Shown here one piece after another: positions 1 to 8,992 of a DNA stretch of 64,000 bases. The notes beneath the pieces were generated by a model that saw nothing but the letters and a program-made list of their open reading frames with translations, made no database searches and was not told the origin of the DNA. A program made the position numbers and the translations under genes. Source of the stretch: Obscuribacter phosphatis_A (GTDB lineage Bacteria; Cyanobacteriota; Vampirovibrionia; Obscuribacterales; Obscuribacteraceae); NCBI GenBank assembly GCA_017303615.1, contig JAFLCK010000001.1, forward strand, positions 1 to 64,000. The letters are read 5' to 3'. Each line of letters starts with the position of its first letter. Positions within the stretch are counted from its first letter, which is position 1.

Positions 1-1
1 C

Positions 2-1087
2 GGTAAGTTACCCAAGATCATTAGTTCGTCTGAGAATCCTCAGGTTTTGATGCTCGGTACTTCTCTTTCTCTTTATCCGATGGCGCACCTCGATGACGTA
101 ATGAAAGATGGGAAAACTCGTTGGGATTCCACATATGTGCGTTATCAGATTTGCCCCTACAGTCGAGCTAATTATCTAGAGAAAGAGCTGAGCGAGAAGC
201 TAGACCGCAAGATTAAAGCCGTGAATGCTTCCGTGGTGGCGGCGGTGGTGTCAGACCAGTATTTGATTTTAGATAAATATCTAAAGAGCGGTAAGAGGCC
301 GGAACTGGTTTTGCTCTTTATGGCGCCGCGCGATCTTTGTGCCAATAACAAATCGCAAATAGGCAAGAGTCCTACTTTCGAAATTTTGTCGGATATGCAG
401 AATCTCGATGATCTTCTTGCCACCAAACCTGATTTTGCCTCTTTGACCGAGTTTGCTATTTCGAAGGTCTGGACCTATGCTGCCGCTCGCAATGACTATA
501 AAAGTATCTTTGCCCAGGCGGCAAGCCGGTTTACCGGTCATCCTGTAGATTTGTACACGGCTAAACAGCAAATAAACAAGGGCGAAAAACCGGCCAATAT
601 CTTCGAAGTCGATAAATACTGGGAGGCTGAAGCCGTCTATCAGCAGCCTAGCAACGAACTCAAGCAGCTCGATGATTATCGAGAAATCTATACCACTTTT
701 AGTGAAGAGCAGTTTCAGAACCAAAAGACTTTCTTAGATAAGCTATTTAAGCTGGCTCAAGAAAATGATGTGCCGGTCTGCGTGGTAAATATGCCGCTTA
801 CAAGGCAAAATTATGCATTGATGCAGAAAGGTAAGTATGACCTCAAGCGCTTTGAAGACACTGTGCAAGAGCTTGCCTCGCAATATCAGGTGCCTGTCGT
901 AGAGCCTGGTAAAGAGCAAGGTTATGACTTGGATGATTTTGAAGACTGCGCCCATCTTAATCTAAAGGGCGGCACCAAGCTCTTTAGGTCTGTCTCTGAG
1001 GCGATATGCAGCAATCAGCGCATCGCTGCCAGGCTGACCGGCAGTGGTGTCATGGTTGGTGCCGGTTCGCTGCCGGCCACTAGATAA
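2..1087 (+). CDS. SGNH/GDSL hydrolase-like protein, 5'-truncated by window edge
   Basis: The reading frame is open to the left edge, so the N-terminus lies outside the window. A TTG-ATG pair at 47-52 could start translation, but the open frame upstream argues that it is internal. The visible protein begins with a hydrophobic strand running into GTSLSLYP, which sits where SGNH hydrolases carry the GDSL block. It continues with LVLLFMAPRDL near residue 90 and VCVVNMPL near residue 245, and ends with a DCAHLNLKGG block near residue 320. The last resembles the C-terminal Asp-x-x-His block of the SGNH fold, as in DltD- or AlgX-like proteins. Substrate and location cannot be read from this fragment. 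Family assignment rests on fold-level motifs only. Confidence 0.5.
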   Translation, partial: GKLPKIISSSENPQVLMLGTSLSLYPMAHLDDVMKDGKTRWDSTYVRYQICPYSRANYLEKELSEKLDRKIKAVNASVVAAVVSDQYLILDKYLKSGKRPELVLLFMAPRDLCANNKSQIGKSPTFEILSDMQNLDDLLATKPDFASLTEFAISKVWTYAAARNDYKSIFAQAASRFTGHPVDLYTAKQQINKGEKPANIFEVDKYWEAEAVYQQPSNELKQLDDYREIYTTFSEEQFQNQKTFLDKLFKLAQENDVPVCVVNMPLTRQNYALMQKGKYDLKRFEDTVQELASQYQVPVVEPGKEQGYDLDDFEDCAHLNLKGGTKLFRSVSEAICSNQRIAARLTGSGVMVGAGSLPATR

Positions 1088-1310
1088 GTCTTAGATCTGC
1101 TACCCTAGACGGCTATAGATTCGCTCAATTTTTATAGTCGATTTTATCAATTACTGTTGTGACAGCTAGCAACTTTAGTAAGCAGTAAGCATTCTAAGGC
1201 AATGCCACTTTGCTGTGCTTGTTTTCTCTGGCAAAAACGCTAATCAAGGCTCCTGCTAATCTTGCAATACTCGAAATTTTAAAGCACAGCATCGGCAACT
1301 TAAGTTAGCC

Positions 1311-1640
1311 TCAGCTCTTTCCGAAATACTCTCTTCTACTAACTGCCACATCCGACACGAACATAACACCTGACTGGTGGCTGAATAGAGTTTTTAAACC
1401 AGCAAGAATCGGTTCCACTTTCTCTTCCGGCACCACAGTCAGTATCATTTCAAGACTCTCCGTACCACCAAACATGAAGTGAGACTCCTGAAATCCTCCA
1501 TGTCCCTTTCCAGCGGTTATAGCAATTATGGTATATCCAGTAGCCTCGATTCTATCGAGCAAATCGGTAACCAGCTTTCTCTGTTCGCCGGAGACGACCA
1601 CTTTCACTTCTTTCATTGGGTGTAATACTAAATCGTCCAT
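1311..1640 (-). CDS. PII-like signalling protein of the dab operon
   Basis: 109 residues, the usual size of a PII (GlnB-like) subunit. The pattern is ferredoxin-like: a first strand near residues 10-17 (KEVKVVVSG), a helix with LVTDLLDRIEATGYT, a loop rich in Gly and His where canonical PII has its T-loop (AGKGHGGFQ), and a last strand ending in VSDVAVSRREYFG. The T-loop tyrosine context of GlnB is not evident, so this is a divergent PII-like protein. It is the last gene of the dab operon, 37 bp after dabA, with GGAGAA ahead of the ATG. PII-like proteins encoded beside carboxysome or bicarbonate-transport genes bind adenine nucleotides and sometimes bicarbonate. A role in gating DabA/DabB is inferred from position. 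Confidence 0.75.
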   Translation of the reverse strand: MDDLVLHPMKEVKVVVSGEQRKLVTDLLDRIEATGYTIIAITAGKGHGGFQESHFMFGGTESLEMILTVVPEEKVEPILAGLKTLFSHQSGVMFVSDVAVSRREYFGKS

Positions 1641-1677
1641 AGAGTTTTCTCCTTCGCGTCTATGATACTGCTCCTAC

Positions 1678-4600
1678 TCAGCTATTTGGCACTTCTTCGC
1701 GTTCTGGAGCGCTCTTTACTTTCTCTATAAGCTGCCATTGCCCATTAGCAGAATACTTATAGAATCGTCCACTCTCTCTGTCAAGGGCGATTAAATAGAC
1801 CCATTCTCCATGATAAAAGCGTTTCAAGACTTCGTGCCGAGAGATAATCTGATCGAGTAAAGTCGTTGGCGCTTCTATCACTGTAGTCAAGCGCAGCGGC
1901 TGGTGGTACAAACTATCTCCCTTTGCAACGGTTTGCCAGGGTAAGCCGGTTCGCAAGTCGCTACTGCTTCCGGCCATAACACCAATGTTGCCTACTACAT
2001 TGTGATAAACCTTGCTTCCGGCGCCGTAGAGCTGATTGTCCACGCCAGAAAAATAATGTTCCATATTGATCCACTGTGTGACAACTTGTGGAGCCGTCAT
2101 TATCACTTCCAGGAGCTTTCCGCCTGGATCGGTTAGGTAATCATAGGAATGGAGGAAAGCCCGCCCCTCCAGACTTATCGAATTAGTTGTTTCCCGTCGA
2201 GCAATAATGAATGATGCATTACCGGATAGTCCCCATTCAGGACGAACTTGGCTCCAGTCAGCGCTGCGCTTAAGGACGTGCTTTGAGGCCATCTGCGGCG
2301 ATAACTTCTCAGTCAATTCTGGAAATTGTGTACAGCGCTCAGCACTGGTTAGCATGCTGGCATGTTCCAAGTCATCATAAAGGCGTGCGATATCGAGTCG
2401 ATGGGTAGTAGGCGCATCTTCCAAATCAAGTAAATCGACCCTATCTGTGGTTGTATTGATTTGCGCCGGAATAAAGTAAGTGTCAGCGGGAATCTCTATT
2501 CCTCTCTTGGCGAGAATCTCCCGAACTTGAATCTTATTAGCCATGGCGGCAAATGTTCTTGCATTTGCTTTTCCTTCATTGCCGCCACAGGCTCCGCAAT
2601 CGAGAGCCGATTCAAATGGATTGTTATCCGAGGTACTTCCATGTCCACATACCATGATCAGGCGGGCGAAATTACTCGTCAGCCCCATCATTCGCAAGGC
2701 CGTTTCAACCGTGTAAACCTGCTCTTCAATAGTAAAGCCTGTTCTCGTGATTCTATCAAGCTGCCAGGAGAGACGACGAGGAATGATTTTGTATTCTTCT
2801 CGCAAGATAAGTAGAAACGCTTTTAGCTTTTCGACTGACACTTGCGGCAACATTTCCTGCAATTGATCTAGAGGTTTTTCCTCGTCCATTGCTGCTTGCC
2901 TAAAGGCCTCCAGCAACTCGGTCTGAACCGAACCCCTAAAGAAAGAGAAGTGTTCCCTGAGAGCCGTGCGAATTACTGTAAGTTGATTGCGAATTGCCAT
3001 TTCGGTAGCTTCGACTTGCGAAAGCTTATCGATTGTTAGCGTTGTGGCAACCGGCGGCTCGATTAACTTCCTGAATCGAGCACTAGTGTCACGGTAGGAA
3101 ACAGCCGCCAGTGTCTTGAACAAGAATGGCAGGCTGTAGAACCATCCGAGCGCTTCCACAGTCACAAAAGGTGTAATGAAGTGCTCCTTAAGATTGTGAA
3201 GTAAGGCGCGAGTGTCCTTTAGCAAAGCTGCACCAGCCCGAGAACGCTCCACCCGATGATGCTCGTATGTTCTTGGCACTTCGCGGACCATATTGCGAGC
3301 TTTCATAATGACCGGAAACTGGGCTGTTTCATGCTTGCTATCGATTGACTGAAATCCAATGAAGCAAATGAAGAAGCCGGCAAAACCGAGCGTTTCGTTG
3401 CGCCCCACAGACTCAAGATGGCGCCGAAATGGCTCAGAGCGAACATCAATACAAAATATTGACTGTGACTGCGGTCGAACTTGATGCGGTTCCAAGTCGG
3501 CATCAGCGCCGTCCGATTCTCGCCTGATTCGGATTGCCTCAGCCAGCTGTTCAACCAGTTTGTTCTGATAGTCAGCTTCCATTGCCTTAAGCCATACAAT
3601 TCCATGTTGCTCTTCTGGAAAGTCCTCAAGCCAATCGAGTGCTTCCACAAGGCTTGCGGGATCGCTAGCAAGCAATTCCTGCGGTGGTATGTCTAAGCAA
3701 CGAGCCAGCTCAAGCAATTGGAAGGCTTTTTGCTGTCTTGTTTTTTTAGAATAGGTCTCGCCTTCATTTTTGAGATAGTTCTCGGCTATTGTCTTTAAGT
3801 TTTCGAAGATCGCCCGGCCGGAACTTAGGCTGAGTCGGTCTATTTTGCGTGAAAGATCAACATTCAGTTTGCCGGCCGCTCTCTGTCTAAGCATGAAATA
3901 GACGAGAGGATTTGAACTCATGAAGTTTGTTATGGCACTGTGCGAAGCCCCTGTATTGAGGTTTGCCAGGCAGACTTGATTGACGAGGCAATATTCTAGC
4001 GTCAACCGGATGGCAAGATACTGCGTCAAGTCTGCCGGATACTCTTTCTGCCAAGGATACTCTGGATTCGATGCGCGGTACTTTAGAAAGGCCGCCCATC
4101 CGGGAAGCGACCCTAGATGAAGGCCAAAATAGTCATTTCTAGCTGAATCAGAAATTCCGAGTTCTTCGATAATTTTCAAGATGCAATCTTCCGGAGAATC
4201 CGGCAGCGCTCTTAATGTGGAAATCCAGTTCTCTCTCTTGCATTCGTCCGGGCATGGAGAAATTAGCGACAGGCTTTTCCATGTGCCGTAGAGGGTCTTC
4301 TTGCGTTCGGGCAGATGCCAGACTGACTGTCCCTCATCAACGAAGGCGCCGCACCACTTGGTCAATTCATTGTTGATGAATTGCGTGATATTGGTAGAGA
4401 AGGTCCGGTCGCACCAATCGCTTAGCGTCATGTTTTTCGTTAAGGACTGGATGTCATCCTCTACGCACTTCCGAGCATCAGCCTCTGCATCTGAGGGCTT
4501 CAAGGCGCTAGCGAGATGCTCAGCAAGAAGCAGAATCGTATCTCTTTGCTTACTATGCTCAACTAACTGCAGAATATTATCTAATGATGCAAGACTTAAA

Positions 4601-4956
4601 CCCTGCAGTAAGTGCGCCTTTAGCACATCTGCTTTTGCCACTGTTCGTCCGCTCAGTTGAACTACAGCGCCAGCTGAAATTGGCGCCAGTACAGAGTCGA
4701 TATGCTCTAAACTGATAAGTCCTTGACCATAAAATTGCCGGTATGTTTCACTTCCAAGGTAAGCATTGCCTCCAAGCAATCGCTGTGCTTCTTTAACAGC
4801 TTCCTCAAAGTGTAAATACTCCATCTCATGCAGTGGATTGTGGTGCACAAAATTTTTGATGGGCCAGTATTGGGCCAGGATTTCACTAGCAATCCCGACC
4901 TGTAAGCGAACCTCTAATAGCCGCGAATCTGAGTATTTTACGGATTTATCTAACAT
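1678..4956 (-). CDS. dabA: DabA, zinc-binding subunit of the DAB inorganic-carbon transporter (DUF2309)
   Basis: 1092 residues, at the long end for the DUF2309/UPF0753 family. DabA is a beta-carbonic-anhydrase-like cytoplasmic subunit that, with the membrane protein DabB, hydrates CO2 to bicarbonate in an energy-coupled, one-way manner. The zinc ligands of the family are visible as C502 and D504 (FCIDVRSEPF), H772 (CGHGSTSDNNP) and C787 (DCGACGG). The 15-residue spacing from the His to the last Cys matches what I recall for Halothiobacillus DabA (H524/C539). The spacing from the first Cys to the His is about 270 residues, against about 173 in that protein, so roughly 97 residues are inserted. 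It overlaps the preceding membrane-protein gene by 7 bp, so translation is probably coupled. The identification is strong; transport itself is known from the family only. Confidence 0.93.
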   Translation of the reverse strand: MLDKSVKYSDSRLLEVRLQVGIASEILAQYWPIKNFVHHNPLHEMEYLHFEEAVKEAQRLLGGNAYLGSETYRQFYGQGLISLEHIDSVLAPISAGAVVQLSGRTVAKADVLKAHLLQGLSLASLDNILQLVEHSKQRDTILLLAEHLASALKPSDAEADARKCVEDDIQSLTKNMTLSDWCDRTFSTNITQFINNELTKWCGAFVDEGQSVWHLPERKKTLYGTWKSLSLISPCPDECKRENWISTLRALPDSPEDCILKIIEELGISDSARNDYFGLHLGSLPGWAAFLKYRASNPEYPWQKEYPADLTQYLAIRLTLEYCLVNQVCLANLNTGASHSAITNFMSSNPLVYFMLRQRAAGKLNVDLSRKIDRLSLSSGRAIFENLKTIAENYLKNEGETYSKKTRQQKAFQLLELARCLDIPPQELLASDPASLVEALDWLEDFPEEQHGIVWLKAMEADYQNKLVEQLAEAIRIRRESDGADADLEPHQVRPQSQSIFCIDVRSEPFRRHLESVGRNETLGFAGFFICFIGFQSIDSKHETAQFPVIMKARNMVREVPRTYEHHRVERSRAGAALLKDTRALLHNLKEHFITPFVTVEALGWFYSLPFLFKTLAAVSYRDTSARFRKLIEPPVATTLTIDKLSQVEATEMAIRNQLTVIRTALREHFSFFRGSVQTELLEAFRQAAMDEEKPLDQLQEMLPQVSVEKLKAFLLILREEYKIIPRRLSWQLDRITRTGFTIEEQVYTVETALRMMGLTSNFARLIMVCGHGSTSDNNPFESALDCGACGGNEGKANARTFAAMANKIQVREILAKRGIEIPADTYFIPAQINTTTDRVDLLDLEDAPTTHRLDIARLYDDLEHASMLTSAERCTQFPELTEKLSPQMASKHVLKRSADWSQVRPEWGLSGNASFIIARRETTNSISLEGRAFLHSYDYLTDPGGKLLEVIMTAPQVVTQWINMEHYFSGVDNQLYGAGSKVYHNVVGNIGVMAGSSSDLRTGLPWQTVAKGDSLYHQPLRLTTVIEAPTTLLDQIISRHEVLKRFYHGEWVYLIALDRESGRFYKYSANGQWQLIEKVKSAPEREEVPNS

Positions 4957-6287
4957 AAGGTCGAATCTCCGCCTGTCAAACTAACCGGGACTTGCATGCT
5001 CTTGGTTGGCAATGGAGGGATCGCCGATCCTCTATATGCGCCTTCCGGTTTTCTTACACTATCGAAAGTGTAAGGAATTGCTCCAGAGGTAAAGAGGAGC
5101 AAGATCAGTATTGCTAAAGCCACCACATCGCCTTTTCTAATATCTTCATAAATTAGGTCGGCTCTGCGCTTTCCGAAGAGCAATTGCTGCATAACAGATA
5201 CAAGCAAAAGGGAGCAGATCATCGATATCAATACTATCCAAATTGGAATATAGACCTGATTTGAAGTGAGCATCATTGACATGGTCATGACAAACAAGGC
5301 AAAAGGCGGGAAGCCTGCGCAAGCCATGATCAAAAGACGAAAGACCAGACTGAGCCTGGGCATGGTCTGATCTAGTCCCGGCAAATTATCGCGCAGATTG
5401 TCTCCATATTTATCTCTTAGGTGATATGTGCACAGCAGAAGACCATTCAAGGCCAGTGCCACTGACACTACATACCAACCGGTCGCCTCGGCGCTTCCAG
5501 ATTTTGCGACAAAATTCAACCAAGCCAGTGAAAAGAGAATGGTGCCTACTGAGGCAAAGGTCTGATCAATGTCAATCTGAGCAATGGCTCTGATGGTGCT
5601 CAGCAAGCCACCACATATTGATAGAGCAATAACCGTGCTTACTATAGGATCTGGAAACGGCATTAGATTAGTTGCAATAATTTGCCAGCCTAGACAAGGC
5701 AGAACAAAGGCACCAAAGGCGCGCACAGTGCCGGGAAGGCAGGAAAGCGAACCAACAAAGCCGGCGTGAAATGGCAAGAGAGGCAAGAAGACTGCCGCTA
5801 CAACCAGTATGAGGATCGACTTAACTATTCCCGAGGCTAGAAAAGAAGCAGCAAAACAGAGAAAGGCAATTGAGAAAAAGACAGCGGTGCAATTAGCAAT
5901 CGACTTGGTCTTGCCTCTCGATACCGCCAGAAAGATAAGTGTTATTAGCAACAGCGCTAAAGATATTGCCCTCATAGGCTGGACTGTTCTTTCGTCAAGA
6001 TAGGCGAGACTAAATGAACAAAGCATCACTATGGAGGCAATTGAATGCGCTGCTTGTTGTCGGGGTTGCTGACTGAGAATGCTCAAAAATGCTGAAGCCG
6101 AAACAAAGAGGCTCAAAATACCGCTCTGGGAACTCCAGTTTCGGTCTGCTGGATTTAATAGGGAAAGAAAGATACAAGCCGATACGATCAAACCAGTGAG
6201 TTTGACCTGTTGTGGTTGACGGTGCCAGACAAGTCCGATAGTCGCAAAGACTATCGCCAACATACTAAGTGACAGAGTTAGGTCCAT
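4950..6287 (-). CDS. NuoM/NuoN-like membrane subunit in the dab operon
   Basis: About 445 residues made almost wholly of hydrophobic helices, some 12-14 of them. The distant match is to antiporter-like complex I subunits (NuoL/M/N, MrpA/D): an LLPFHAGFVGSL segment near residue 165 sits where those proteins have K-x-x-x-x-P-h-x-W-x-P. NLPGLDQTMP followed by GFPPFALF matches the D-I-x-x-L-x-G-L and G-x-P-P blocks. The channel lysine before LPFH and the H-x-x-x-K motif are not seen, so proton translocation by this subunit is doubtful. An earlier ATG lies at 6329, but the start at 6287 has GAGGA ten bases upstream and leaves a 13-bp gap after dabB, so I chose it. Published DAB systems need only DabA and DabB, so the role is unknown; an accessory or scaffolding subunit is plausible. 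Confidence 0.72.
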   Translation of the reverse strand: MDLTLSLSMLAIVFATIGLVWHRQPQQVKLTGLIVSACIFLSLLNPADRNWSSQSGILSLFVSASAFLSILSQQPRQQAAHSIASIVMLCSFSLAYLDERTVQPMRAISLALLLITLIFLAVSRGKTKSIANCTAVFFSIAFLCFAASFLASGIVKSILILVVAAVFLPLLPFHAGFVGSLSCLPGTVRAFGAFVLPCLGWQIIATNLMPFPDPIVSTVIALSICGGLLSTIRAIAQIDIDQTFASVGTILFSLAWLNFVAKSGSAEATGWYVVSVALALNGLLLCTYHLRDKYGDNLRDNLPGLDQTMPRLSLVFRLLIMACAGFPPFALFVMTMSMMLTSNQVYIPIWIVLISMICSLLLVSVMQQLLFGKRRADLIYEDIRKGDVVALAILILLLFTSGAIPYTFDSVRKPEGAYRGSAIPPLPTKSMQVPVSLTGGDSTLC

Positions 6288-6300
6288 TAGAAATGAGTCC

Positions 6301-8007
6301 TCAAGGTAACCAATCAGGCAAGGAAGCATCCACCTTCTTTATGGTGCTATTTAAGCCTCGTTCGAGCCTCAAATAGAAGCTGTCCAAATAGAGCCGATTC
6401 CAAAACCACATAAAGAGGACAGGCGTAAGGGCTTTCGCCCACTGGGGAAGAAGGCTTTTTGCCTTGCGTCGATCGACGAAGTTCAAGCACCAGCCAGACA
6501 GTAGAATAGCCAGGACTGTGCAAATCATTGAGTTGAAGAACCAAAGAGGAAACGCTGCCGCACTGAAGTATCGGGCTGCTTCGCCGGGCTGGGGATATAA
6601 GAAACCAGTAAACGATTCTGTAGCCCAAACATATGTGAGAACGATGAACGAGACTATAGAAATCATTGTGGCTGAGACTCTCCAAGACTCAACTGTCCTA
6701 AGAGAATAAAGACTAAAAATGGCTTGTGAAGAGGTCACCCAGGCAAAGAATAGCAGCACGATTGTGCCTTGTGCTATGTGCGCGTCTACCACTTTGTTCG
6801 ACACAACCAATATAAACAGTGGAAAGAGAAGAGTCATGAAAACCCCTGTTGTCCAGGGTAGTCCCCTGAATACATTGGATTCCGTATCTTCCTGCCTGGG
6901 TGGTAGGTGAGGCTCTTTTCGAGCTTTGTGAATAGCACTTCCGGCGCTCAAGAACAAAGTTGCTTTGAAGATACCGTGAGCAATTAAATGAAATATTGCA
7001 AGGGCGAAGGCTCCTAACCCGCACTCCATGATCATAAAGCCCATTTGACCCATTGTCGAAAAGCCGAGCATTGTCTTTACGTCTGTTCTTGTCAGCATGA
7101 TCGTCGTGCCGACCAGGGCAGTCAGAAAACCTACCGCAAAAACCAAATGGAGTGTTTCTGGACTGGCTCCGTAGAGTGGTGCCAATCGATTGATCAGGAA
7201 GCCGCCAGCATTGACAATTCCAGCATGCATTAGAGCGGATACTGGGGTCGGAGCATCCATGGTATCAGGGAGCCAGACGTTGAGAGGTAGTTGTGCAGAC
7301 TTGGCCATAGCACCGACAAAAAGAAGGAGAGTAATGGCTGTGATCGAGTTGATTTCAGGTCCACCAGCCCAAATTTGCAAAGTCTGAGACGACGATAGGG
7401 CGCGCTCGAAAAGATCTGGAAATTGCAAAGTACCGTAGCACTTATATGCCAAAACTGCACCACATAAGAGTGCGGCGTCACCAAGCCTTAAAATCACAAG
7501 AGTTTTGAAGGCAGATCGCACCGCCACTGCATTCTCGTTGTTGTGACTGAGCAGTAGGTAGAGAAACCAAGTCACCAGTTGCCACCACACAAGCAAGGTG
7601 AAGAGACTTCCACTAGTAACCATTGCCATCAAAGTGAAAGTCATCAGACCCAGTCTGCTGAAGAATCTTGAATAGCCGGGGTCTCCCTGCATATAGCCAA
7701 TCGAAAATATATGTATCATGGTGCTCACTGTGGATATGAGCACCATCATTAGGGCGCTGAGGCGGTCAACATAGAAACTAAGACTCAGCCAATCGTAATT
7801 GAGAAAATTGCTCAATGGAAACTCGAACTGCTGAGGACCTGAACTTGTTACTGCGACCAGGGTATAGATTGAGCCAAGCAAGGCTGCCACAGCGGAAACC
7901 ATGCCAATCCGATGACCTTGCCCGGCCATTTTTTTACCGAGCAAAGCCGTATAGACTCCGCTGAAAAGCAATATCGTCAGAATTGCAATCACTGCTGAAG
8001 GAATCAT
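6301..8007 (-). CDS. dabB: DabB, NuoL-like proton-conducting membrane subunit
   Basis: 568 residues of transmembrane helices belonging to the NADH-quinone oxidoreductase subunit 5 / antiporter family. Conserved blocks are visible: AKSAQLPLNVWLPDTM with the channel lysine near residue 245, PTPVSALMHAGIVNAGG directly after it, and HLIAHGIFKATLFL with the second key lysine near residue 345. The transmembrane-5 glutamate of NuoL (W-E) reads WWQ here, so Gln replaces Glu. The neighbour dabA defines it as DabB rather than a complex I or Mrp subunit, because no other nuo or mrp genes are present. It is the first gene of the minus-strand operon. In the DAB model it couples a cation gradient to CO2 hydration by DabA. 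Confidence 0.88.
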   Translation of the reverse strand: MIPSAVIAILTILLFSGVYTALLGKKMAGQGHRIGMVSAVAALLGSIYTLVAVTSSGPQQFEFPLSNFLNYDWLSLSFYVDRLSALMMVLISTVSTMIHIFSIGYMQGDPGYSRFFSRLGLMTFTLMAMVTSGSLFTLLVWWQLVTWFLYLLLSHNNENAVAVRSAFKTLVILRLGDAALLCGAVLAYKCYGTLQFPDLFERALSSSQTLQIWAGGPEINSITAITLLLFVGAMAKSAQLPLNVWLPDTMDAPTPVSALMHAGIVNAGGFLINRLAPLYGASPETLHLVFAVGFLTALVGTTIMLTRTDVKTMLGFSTMGQMGFMIMECGLGAFALAIFHLIAHGIFKATLFLSAGSAIHKARKEPHLPPRQEDTESNVFRGLPWTTGVFMTLLFPLFILVVSNKVVDAHIAQGTIVLLFFAWVTSSQAIFSLYSLRTVESWRVSATMISIVSFIVLTYVWATESFTGFLYPQPGEAARYFSAAAFPLWFFNSMICTVLAILLSGWCLNFVDRRKAKSLLPQWAKALTPVLFMWFWNRLYLDSFYLRLERGLNSTIKKVDASLPDWLP

Positions 8008-8992
8008 AAACGTGCTCCAGTTCTGCTCAGTTGCGACATATCAGAAAGTTGTCTTCTCATCAGGCGAACCCTTCCGCCTCTTCTGGGAAGTTGGCATTAA
8101 TCTGTCTAGAATCAAAACGCTTCCCGGATAAGCCTCCGGTCTATGCCGAACCTGTTTCATCAGCTTCTTTCAAGTTTTGCTGGTAAAGAAACATTCAATC
8201 TACAACTAGAGAATCGCCGATCAAAAACAATGTAAGTTCTAGGCAAGAAAACCATTGCTTTCGTTACTTGCAAACGCTCAAACATTATCATATTACACTA
8301 TTTTGAATATTTGCAATCATAAAACCTTACTATAACCCGCTGCGACATTGCAAAGCAGGTCTTACCGCCATTCCCAATGATCAGTTAAATATCGATGGCA
8401 GGGCTTTCAGTCAGTAGCCAACCGTCCTGGCAAAACCGTCCGCCTACTTAAAGAGGCATTTTGCCGTCCTGAATTGGAGCGCTAGCCGGTGTCTCAAAGA
8501 AGGATCTACGAAAGTCCGACGAAAGTTTGGTGAAAGGCTGTTGCTAAATGCTTTCGCTTTTCCCAAAAATGTGTTCGCTGAATATAGTGCCGATTCGGCT
8601 CAGTCAGTACGCAGTTGAAGGGAGAATGCTCTTGAATCCTAATGGCTTTCTCTTTGGGCGGAAGTGTTGTGCCTTCGAACACGATCAATTAGCAAAATAG
8701 AAGTAGGCACTATTATTCTCTCTATGCCGACAGCGCAGCCACCTAGTGCGCGAAAGAGAATTAAGAAAGAGAACTACCGAAGAGAAGCTGCAAGCGGCTG
8801 TTCTTGAAGCAGATCTAGCGGACGTGGTTGCAGGCATCTTTGTCGACGTTAGCAGAGATTTTCAAAAGTGCTTTGCGTATCTTCGTGAGGTGGAATCTGG
8901 GGCGGCCTACTCAGTCGAGGGCAGGGCATTCAGCATACTGGAATGTGCAGTATCTGAGTTCCTGCCTTTACCATGGCAGTCTACCTCAACTG
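8008..8992 (-). other. Long gap upstream of the dab operon
   Basis: About 985 bp without a convincing gene. The part near 8280-8340 is AT-rich and, read on the minus strand, contains TAATATGATAAT-like sequence that could hold a -10 element for the dab operon, but no well-spaced -35 box stands out. A plus-strand frame from a GTG at 8746 to 9078 (110 codons) has a reasonable helical start (KLQAAVLEADLADVVAG) but no ribosome-binding site and runs into the 3' end of the opposite gene. It may be a decayed remnant. I see no repeat or RNA motif here. Confidence 0.4.

Noticed and set aside
3303..3671. 122-codon minus-strand frame inside dabA, and plus-strand frames across 2461-4660
   Set aside because: They overlap dabA, whose zinc ligands and length leave no doubt, and have no ribosome-binding sites or recognisable domains.
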